A stretch of DNA of 7,112 nucleotides from an uncultured Fusobacterium sp. (lineage in GTDB: Bacteria; Fusobacteriota; Fusobacteriia; Fusobacteriales; Fusobacteriaceae): assembly GCA_900545035.1 (NCBI GenBank), contig UQXM01000095.1:1-7112 (forward strand), in the 5' to 3' direction. Of the stretch, positions 1 through 5,030 are shown one piece after another; position 1 is the first letter of the stretch, and every line of letters begins with the position of its first letter. The notes below the pieces were generated by a model that made no database searches, was not told the origin of the DNA, and worked only from the letters and a program-made list of their open reading frames with translations. Position numbers and translations under genes: made by a program.

Positions 1-6
1 GATATT

Positions 7-1287
7 TTATATCTTATCAAGAGCTGACTGTATATCTTTTAAAATGTCTTCTATATTTTCAAGACCTACATTTATTCTTACTGCTTCAGGGAGAACTCCT
101 GCCTTTATCTGTTCCTCTTCTGTAAGCTGTCTGTGAGTCGTACTTGCAGGGTGTAAAACACAAGTTCTTGAATCTCCCACATGAATAACACTTTTTATCC
201 ATGAAAGTCCGCTTATAAACTTCATAGCATTTTCTTTTCCGCCTTTTATTCCCACAAGAATTATTCCGCTTCCGCCTTTTTTCAAATATTTCTGCCCTGC
301 ATCGTATGAATAATGGCTTTTTAATTTAGGATAATTTATCCATGCTATTTTTTCATTCTCTTCCAAAAATTGTGCCAGTTTCAGAGCGTTTTCACTGTGT
401 CTTTCCATTCTTATATGAAGTGTTTCAAGTCCTCTGTTAAAAATAAAAGCATTGAAAGGACTCAAAACAGAACCGAAATCTCTCAGCATAGTTGCTCTTG
501 CCTTTACTATATATGCCTGTTTTCCAAATTTTTTCCAGTAACTCAAATTATGATATGACGGGTCAGGATCTACCAAGCATGGAAATTTTCCATTGTCCCA
601 GTTATAATTTCCTCCGTCTATAATCACTCCTCCCAAAGCTGTTCCCTGTCCGTCAATATATTTTGTTGCTGAATGAGTAACTATATTCACTCCGTATTCA
701 ATAGGATTGCATAAATATGGACTTGCAAGTGTATTGTCCACTATTACGGGAACATCTTTATCTTTTCCTATTTTTACAATTTTTTCAAAGTCAACAACAT
801 TCATTTCCGGATTTCCCAAAGTTTCTCCGAAAAGAATTTTTGTATTTTCTTTAAAACAATTTTTTATTTCCTCTTCAGAAGCTTCAGGACTTACAAAAGT
901 TGTTTCTATTCCGTAATTTTTCAATGTAGAACCAAAAAGATTTACTGTTCCTCCATATACTGTTGAAAGGCAAACAATATGATCCCCTGCTTTGCATATA
1001 TTCAAAACAGCCGCTGTATTTGCTGCCTGTCCCGAACCAAAAGCCAAAGCTCCCACACCTTTTTCAAGAACTGCCATTTTATTTTCAAAAGATGAAACTG
1101 TCGGATTTCCCAATCTCGAATACATATATCCCTCTGCTTTTAAATCAAAAAGGTCTGCAAGAACTTCGGGAGATGTATAGTTATAAGTTGTACTTTGAAC
1201 TATGGGATATACTCTCGGTTCTCCTTCATAAAATTCATCAAGTGATTGCACAAGCTGTGTTTCTATTTTAAAATCTTTTGTATCCAT
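7..1287 (-). CDS. metY: O-acetylhomoserine sulfhydrylase (PLP enzyme, methionine synthesis)
   Basis: This 426-residue cytosolic enzyme of the Cys/Met-metabolism PLP family probably makes homocysteine from O-acetylhomoserine and sulfide (direct sulfhydrylation). Visible hallmarks are the phosphate-binding YSRLGNPT (56-63), the GSGQAA loop (84-89), the PLP-ring aspartate in VDNT (D184), the Schiff-base lysine K209 in THSATKY, and HPASTTHRQL (379-388) with R404 for the substrate carboxylate. Length and the insert around residues 225-250 fit O-acetylhomoserine sulfhydrylases rather than the shorter (about 390-400 aa) methionine gamma-lyases or cystathionine enzymes. The ATG follows AGGAGA (1296-1301) at a normal distance. 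Only 26 bases separate it from the metQ stop, with no terminator or promoter between, so both genes are probably one SAM-riboswitch transcript. The family assignment is firm. The exact substrate (acetyl- or succinyl-homoserine, sulfide or methanethiol) is inferred. Only six bases follow the stop, so any downstream operon partner is unseen. Confidence 0.93.
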   Translation of the reverse strand: MDTKDFKIETQLVQSLDEFYEGEPRVYPIVQSTTYNYTSPEVLADLFDLKAEGYMYSRLGNPTVSSFENKMAVLEKGVGALAFGSGQAANTAAVLNICKAGDHIVCLSTVYGGTVNLFGSTLKNYGIETTFVSPEASEEEIKNCFKENTKILFGETLGNPEMNVVDFEKIVKIGKDKDVPVIVDNTLASPYLCNPIEYGVNIVTHSATKYIDGQGTALGGVIIDGGNYNWDNGKFPCLVDPDPSYHNLSYWKKFGKQAYIVKARATMLRDFGSVLSPFNAFIFNRGLETLHIRMERHSENALKLAQFLEENEKIAWINYPKLKSHYSYDAGQKYLKKGGSGIILVGIKGGKENAMKFISGLSWIKSVIHVGDSRTCVLHPASTTHRQLTEEEQIKAGVLPEAVRINVGLENIEDILKDIQSALDKI

Positions 1288-1313
1288 ATTTATCTTCTCC
1301 TTTTTTTATATTG

Positions 1314-2099
1314 TTAAAATGCAGGGACTACTGCTCCGTTATATTTTTCATTGATATATTTTTTTACTTTCTCACTTGTTAAAGCTTTTCCCAATTTTTT
1401 TATATCCTCATTGTTTTCATCAGCTTTTCTCACAGCCAGAACATTTACATAAGGAGATTCTTTTCCTTCAAGCAGAAGAGCATCTTCTGACGGAATATAT
1501 CCTGCCTGTAAAGCATAGTTTCCTGTTATTACCGCCGCATCTACACTGTCAAGAGTTCTCGGAAGAAACGCAGCATCAAGTTCTTGAAACTTTAATTTTT
1601 TAGGATTTTGTACTATATCAAAAGGTGTTGCCAAAAGATTTTCAGGGTCTGCAAGCTGAATTATTCCTGCATTGTGAAGAAGAATCAATGCTCTTCCCTC
1701 ATTAGTGGAATCACTTGGCAGAGCCACAATACTTTTATCCTTTAATTCTGATAAAGATTTTATTTTCTTTGAATACACTCCAAGAGGTTCTACATGAACT
1801 TTAGCCGCTGCTGTGATGTCTGCTCCGTTTTCTTTTTTTACGATTAAATTAAGATGTGGTATGTGCTGAAAATAATTTGCATCAATCTCTCCCGAAATGA
1901 GAGCTTCGTTAGGTGTAACAAAATCTGTAAATTCTATTATCTGCAAATTAACTCCCTCTTTTTCCAAATCCGGTTTTACAAAATTTAAAAGTTCTGCATG
2001 GGGAACGGGACTTGCTCCAATTTTAAGTGTTCCTCCAAATGCTTCTGCTGAAAAAAATACTCCTGCTGTCAGTAATGCTGTTAAAATTTTTGTTTTCAT
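1314..2099 (-). CDS. metQ: Methionine ABC transporter substrate-binding protein MetQ (NlpA family), non-lipoprotein
   Basis: This 261-residue protein is the extracytoplasmic methionine-binding component of a MetNIQ importer. Residues 1-20 form a Sec signal peptide (MKTK, hydrophobic core, then AEA), with likely signal peptidase I cleavage after A20. NlpA-family landmarks follow in order: GASPVPHAE (28-36), DANYFQHIPHL (73-83), EPLGVYSKKI (104-113), PSDSTNEGRAL (128-138, with R136 probably binding the ligand carboxylate), ITGNYAL (191-197, N194 probably a ligand contact) and SPYVNVLAVR (215-224). There is no cysteine anywhere, so there is no lipobox; many MetQ proteins are lipoproteins, and this one should be soluble in the periplasm. 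The only methionine is the start residue. The ATG has a strong GGGAGGG site (2105-2111). The gene is first behind the SAM riboswitch and is followed closely by metY. No metN or metI is in the window. Family assignment is secure; methionine specificity is supported by context. Confidence 0.93.
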   Translation of the reverse strand: MKTKILTALLTAGVFFSAEAFGGTLKIGASPVPHAELLNFVKPDLEKEGVNLQIIEFTDFVTPNEALISGEIDANYFQHIPHLNLIVKKENGADITAAAKVHVEPLGVYSKKIKSLSELKDKSIVALPSDSTNEGRALILLHNAGIIQLADPENLLATPFDIVQNPKKLKFQELDAAFLPRTLDSVDAAVITGNYALQAGYIPSEDALLLEGKESPYVNVLAVRKADENNEDIKKLGKALTSEKVKKYINEKYNGAVVPAF

Positions 2100-2130
2100 A
2101 AACTCCCTCCCTTAATATAAAAATATAAAT

Positions 2131-2172
2131 AAAAAAATCTCTATTACCATCGACAGATGATAATAGAGATTT
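2131..2172 (-). terminator. Riboswitch-controlled intrinsic terminator ahead of metQ
   Basis: In the transcript, the arm at 2172-2161 pairs perfectly over 12 bp with the arm at 2146-2135. The tip (2160-2147) extends the helix by a further five pairs (four Watson-Crick and one G-U), leaving a four-base loop, TGTC. An uninterrupted U tract follows the stem (down to 2131). This is the expression platform of the SAM leader. Nine bases of its tip (2160-2152) can instead pair with 2202-2194 in the aptamer, which would act as the antiterminator. No other hairpin lies between it and the metQ ribosome-binding site. Confidence 0.88.
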
Positions 2173-2274
2173 AAATAGCAGCTTTTATAACCTCCATCTG
2201 TCTGGAATTAGCACCACACCTTTCGGCAGGTTGCTGAAACTTCACAGGGCCAGTCCCTCAGTTTCTCTCGATGG
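2147..2274 (-). promoter_or_regulatory. SAM-I (S-box) riboswitch aptamer
   Basis: The transcript carries the S-box core: GAGAG after P1 (from 2270), GAGGGACTGGCCC (P2 with its loop), AGCAACC, and GGTGCTAATTCC. P2a pairs GAAACT (2265-2260) with AGTTTC (2241-2236), with kink-turn-like GA/UGA next to it. P3 runs 2231-2213 as ACC-GCC capped by a GAAA tetraloop against GGT-GGT. The P1 5' strand is CCATC (2274-2270). Its partner GATGG occurs twice, at 2198-2194 and at 2151-2147. Using the first gives a compact aptamer that seems to lack P4. Using the second creates a 9-bp P4 (2202-2194 with 2160-2152) but consumes the terminator tip. The conventional reading is that SAM favours the first P1, frees the terminator and turns metQ-metY off. 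Class and target genes are confident; the exact 3' end and switching scheme are not. Confidence 0.92.
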
Positions 2275-2302
2275 TTTTTGGATTTTTATTATATTGCTGT
2301 CA

Positions 2303-2331
2303 ATTATATACTCATTTTTTATTTTTGTCAA
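2303..2331 (-). promoter_or_regulatory. Consensus sigma-70-type promoter of the metQ-metY unit
   Basis: TTGACA (2331-2326) is separated by exactly 17 bases from TATAAT (2308-2303), a perfect match to both hexamers and to the best spacing. Initiation is expected near 2297-2295, giving about 20 bases before riboswitch P1 at 2274. The -35 box begins only 15 bases after the stop codon of the upstream symporter gene. Such a strong core promoter suits a unit whose control is mainly by leader termination. Confidence 0.85.
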
Positions 2332-2338
2332 CAAAAAT
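2321..2338. repeat. Perfect 8+8 bp palindrome over the met promoter -35 box
   Basis: ATTTTTGT-CA-ACAAAAAT is a perfect inverted repeat of 8-bp arms around a 2-bp centre, and it covers the whole -35 hexamer (2326-2331). The symmetry is plain in the sequence. A role as a repressor operator is inferred from its position only, and I recognise no specific regulator. It is AT-rich, so chance in such a genome is a real alternative. As a terminator for agcS it would be poor: the symmetric centre is too small for a good loop and no T run follows in the minus-strand transcript. Confidence 0.4.
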
Positions 2339-2346
2339 TTTTTTAA

Positions 2347-3771
2347 TTAGTCGTCCCAGCACTCAGTATTTTTAAGTCCCGGAATATTTTTTGCCTTAAA
2401 TACAGGATTTTTTCCTTCTTTTTTCTGTTTCATATAGTCTTTAATAACTGCTATGGCAATAGGAGAAAGAACAGCTATAACTATAATATTGATTAAAGCC
2501 ATAATACCCATAAATAAATCTGCCATATTCCATACAGTACCAAGTTTTGCCACAGAACCGATATAAACAGCCACTAAAACAAATATTCTGAAAATAAATA
2601 AACTTGATTTATTTTTAGAAATATAGTCTAAGTTAGTTTCTCCATAGTAGTAGTTTCCTATTACAGAACTGAAAGCAAATAAGAAAATACAGAAAGTTAC
2701 AAAGTGAATTCCCCAAGCTCCCACAGAATGTGCCAAAGCCATTTGAGTTAATTGTATTCCTTCGAATCCTTGACTGTAAGCTGCTTGATAATCAGGGTAC
2801 AATAAAACAATAAAAGCTGTTGCACTGCACACTAATATAGTATCAACGAATACTCCGAAAGCTTGCAGCAATCCTTGTTTAACAGGGTGAGAAACATTTG
2901 AAATAGCAGCGGCATTTGGAGCAGATCCCATACCGGCTTCGTTTGAATACAATCCTCTTTTTACTCCTTGAAGTATAGCTATTCCAAGTCCTCCTCCAAC
3001 TGCTTGTTTTATTCCGAAAGCATTTTCTATTATGCTCATAAATAATCTAGGCAATTCAGTTATATTAAGAACCAAAACAATAATTGCAACAACAATATAA
3101 GCAACAGCCATAACAGGAACTATCACTCCTGAAACATTTGCTATTCTTTCAGTTCCACCAAATATTACTGCAGCAGTCAAAGCTGTAACAATTGCTCCTC
3201 CTATATAAAGATTCAGTCCGAAAGAACCTTGAAGAGCTGAAGTTATTGTATTTGCCTGAACAGTATTAAATATAACAGCGAAAGTTACTATAACTATTAC
3301 AGAGAACAGAGCACTCAATCCTTTCATTCCAAGAGCTTTTTCTATGTAATATGAAGGACCTCCTCTGAAACTTCCGTCATCATTTTTAACTTTATAAACT
3401 TGTGCCAAAGTATTTTCTACCAAACTTGTTGCTCCTCCAAGAAGTGCAATCAGCCACATCCAGAATACCGCTCCCGGTCCTCCAATAGAAATAGCTATTG
3501 CTATACCTGCCAAGTTTCCTGTACCGACGTGAGATGCTACTGAAATACAAAATGCCTGAAATCCTGTAACTTGTCCTGCGATTCTTTTTTCATCATCTCT
3601 AAGAGTAGATAATCTTCCGGTTATTAAACCAATCATATCTCCCAATAATCTTGCCTGAGCAAACCCTGATCTGAAAGTAAAAAATAATCCCAAGGTAATC
3701 AGAAGTCCTATTAAAATATAAGACCATAAATAATCGTTAATCGTTCCAGCGATTGAAAGTAAAAAATTCAT
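2347..3771 (-). CDS. AGCS-family sodium:amino-acid symporter (probable glutamine or alanine/glycine importer)
   Basis: This 474-residue inner-membrane protein belongs to the alanine/glycine:cation symporter family. Hydrophobic segments lie roughly at 14-33, 84-112, 152-170, 188-205, 213-236, 300-325, 350-372, 391-408 and 420-445, with shorter re-entrant stretches between. Family signatures are SHVGTGNLAGIAIAI (80-94), GGPGAVFWMW (97-106), FRGGPSYYIEKALG (135-148) and GLYSNEAGMGSAPNAA (273-288). The C-terminus ends in a hydrophilic tail with ECWDD. It follows the glutaminase gene by 54 bases with no clear promoter or terminator between, so the two are probably co-transcribed. B. subtilis likewise pairs a glutaminase (ybgJ/glsA) with an AGCS transporter (ybgH/glnT), which makes glutamine a likely substrate here. 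Sequence alone does not separate glutamine from alanine or glycine. Length is normal for the family and there is no sign of damage. Confidence 0.9.
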   Translation of the reverse strand: MNFLLSIAGTINDYLWSYILIGLLITLGLFFTFRSGFAQARLLGDMIGLITGRLSTLRDDEKRIAGQVTGFQAFCISVASHVGTGNLAGIAIAISIGGPGAVFWMWLIALLGGATSLVENTLAQVYKVKNDDGSFRGGPSYYIEKALGMKGLSALFSVIVIVTFAVIFNTVQANTITSALQGSFGLNLYIGGAIVTALTAAVIFGGTERIANVSGVIVPVMAVAYIVVAIIVLVLNITELPRLFMSIIENAFGIKQAVGGGLGIAILQGVKRGLYSNEAGMGSAPNAAAISNVSHPVKQGLLQAFGVFVDTILVCSATAFIVLLYPDYQAAYSQGFEGIQLTQMALAHSVGAWGIHFVTFCIFLFAFSSVIGNYYYGETNLDYISKNKSSLFIFRIFVLVAVYIGSVAKLGTVWNMADLFMGIMALINIIVIAVLSPIAIAVIKDYMKQKKEGKNPVFKAKNIPGLKNTECWDD

Positions 3772-3777
3772 AACTTG

Positions 3778-3782
3778 CCCCC
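3778..3782 (-). promoter_or_regulatory. G-rich ribosome-binding site of the symporter gene
   Basis: AGGGGG followed by CAAGTT and then ATG (3771-3769) sets the symporter start. The run of five G is conspicuous in this AT-rich DNA and differs from the GGAGG-type sites of glsA, metQ and metY. The spacing of six bases is normal and no upstream in-frame start has a comparable site. Confidence 0.6.
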
Positions 3783-3825
3783 TTTTAATTTTTTATATAA
3801 TATTTTGTTACTTTAATTTGTTTTT

Positions 3826-4740
3826 TTAAAATATAGTTAAATTAAGTTCTTTTGACAGTACTTCAAGCATTGCACATCCTGCCACAGAATTTCCTTTTTT
3901 ATCAAGTGAAGGTCCGTAAACTCCTATTCCCATTTTTCCGGGAACAACTGATACTATTCCTCCTCCCACACCGCTTTTTGAAGGTATTCCCACTCTTACC
4001 GCAAATTCTCCCGAACTGTCATACATTCCGCATGTAACCATAAGAGTTTTTACAATTGTTGCAATTCTTGGAGTGATTACCTGAGCACCTGTGCTTGTTT
4101 TTCCTCCTCTTGCCAAGAAAAGTCCAAGTTTTGAAAGATTTCTTGCTGTTGCTTCTATTGAACATTGTTTAAAATAAACATCAAGGGCATCTTCCACATT
4201 TCCCTCTATAATTCCTTGAGATTTCAGAAAATATCCCATTGCTCTGTTTCTGTTTCCTGTTTCGGATTCTCCGCAGTAAATTTTATAATTTACATCAAGA
4301 GTAGGATCTTCCATTATTTTTCTTGTAAAATCAAGAAGTCTTTCAAATTTTTCTCTGGCATCTTTTCCTTTTATCATAGAACTTACAGCTATTGCTCCTG
4401 CATTGATAAGAGGATTGTATGGTTTTTTTCTGCTTGATGTTTCAAGTTTTTTAATAGAGTTAAACGGATCTCCCGTAGGTTCCATTCCCACTTTGCTGAA
4501 AACATACTCTTCACCGTTATCAAGAATAGCAAACATCAATGTTATTATTTTTGATATACTTTGAATAGTAAATTTTACATCACAGTCCCCTGCACAATAC
4601 TCATTTCCCTCTACATCGCAAACACATATTCCCAAAGCATCTTTTTTTGCTTTATCTAATTCCGGTATATAATTTGCAACCTCTCCGAATTTTGCTTTTC
4701 CTTGGTTGTTTATAACCAGATTTTTCAATAAATCTTTCAT
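3826..4740 (-). CDS. glsA: Glutaminase (serine-dependent, beta-lactamase fold)
   Basis: This 304-residue cytosolic enzyme hydrolyses L-glutamine to glutamate and ammonia. It is a full-length member of the GlsA family (about 300-310 aa). The nucleophile motif S-x-x-K is S61-I-S-K64 in FTIQSISK. The residues that contact glutamine in the E. coli and B. subtilis enzymes appear in matching positions: N113 (NPLINAGAI), E158 (YCGESE), N165 (GNRNRAMGY), Y189 (DVYFKQCS), Y240 (GMYD) and V258 in KSGVGGG (255-261). The ATG follows GGAGG (4750-4746) by five bases. The gene has its own promoter upstream, is insulated from topA by a terminator, and leads into the AGCS symporter gene. Ammonia release may serve acid resistance, and glutamate may feed fermentation; both roles are inferred from the family and the neighbour. 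I see no ankyrin or STAS extension such as occurs in some longer relatives. Confidence 0.95.
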   Translation of the reverse strand: MKDLLKNLVINNQGKAKFGEVANYIPELDKAKKDALGICVCDVEGNEYCAGDCDVKFTIQSISKIITLMFAILDNGEEYVFSKVGMEPTGDPFNSIKKLETSSRKKPYNPLINAGAIAVSSMIKGKDAREKFERLLDFTRKIMEDPTLDVNYKIYCGESETGNRNRAMGYFLKSQGIIEGNVEDALDVYFKQCSIEATARNLSKLGLFLARGGKTSTGAQVITPRIATIVKTLMVTCGMYDSSGEFAVRVGIPSKSGVGGGIVSVVPGKMGIGVYGPSLDKKGNSVAGCAMLEVLSKELNLTIF

Positions 4741-4816
4741 TTTTTCCTCCGTGGATATTTTTGATACATTTTATTTTAAAAAAATATATTTTAAGTGATA
4801 TAAAACCACTAATATT

Positions 4817-4845
4817 ACTATATAACTTTATCACACTCTAGTCAA
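4817..4845 (-). promoter_or_regulatory. Probable promoter of the glutaminase-symporter unit
   Basis: TTGACT (4845-4840) and TATAGT (4822-4817) are 17 bases apart, each one mismatch from consensus. Initiation near 4810 would give a leader of about 70 bases before the glsA ATG. The remaining DNA between topA and glsA (4741-5030) is very AT-rich, has no credible small gene, and shows no riboswitch core that I recognise. Its AT richness raises the chance of false hexamers, so confidence is moderate. Confidence 0.6.
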
Positions 4846-4973
4846 TATATTTTTAAAATCTAAAACATATATTTTTTATATATTAATCAGCAAAAAAAGT
4901 CATAAATTATTTTACGAGGAAACTCTTCTCTCTTCCATATATATTATTTATTTTTAATATTAATATAGTGTAT

Positions 4974-5017
4974 AAAAAAATCTGCTGCAAATAATTAATA
5001 AATAAAAATTGCAGCAG
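4974..5017 (-). terminator. Intrinsic terminator of topA
   Basis: In the transcript CTGCTGCAA (5017-5009) pairs perfectly with TTGCAGCAG (4990-4982) over 9 bp, around an AT-rich loop of 18 bases. A single A and then seven U (4980-4974) follow. It begins 13 bases after the topA stop. No comparable T run follows on the other strand, so it works in the topA direction only. It separates topA from the glutaminase unit. Confidence 0.85.
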
Positions 5018-5030
5018 CTTCCGTTTATTT

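Noticed and set aside
370..1271. Several plus-strand open frames opposite metY, and similar ones opposite metQ, glsA and topA
   Set aside because: They are antisense to well-supported conserved genes, have low-complexity Phe/Leu/Ser/Lys-rich translations and lack ribosome-binding sites.
2288..2303. A second TTGACA and TATAAT just downstream of the met promoter
   Set aside because: The two hexamers are only four bases apart, so they cannot form one promoter. The second TATAAT has no suitable -35 box 17 bases upstream.
4751..4810. GTGG (in AGTGG, near 4810) could pair with CCAC directly before the glsA ribosome-binding site, in competition with an AGTGG/TCACT hairpin
   Set aside because: The helices are only four to five base pairs, flanked by mismatches, in a very AT-rich leader. 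That is too weak to support a regulatory RNA claim.
4652..4834. A 60-codon minus-strand frame overlapping the start of glsA
   Set aside because: Half of it is an out-of-frame copy of the glsA 5' end and the rest is AT-rich leader. Its start has no ribosome-binding site and it resembles no known protein.
4850..4975. Many TA-rich inverted repeats between topA and glsA
   Set aside because: They are expected by chance at this base composition. None combines a solid stem with a T run or a recognised aptamer core.
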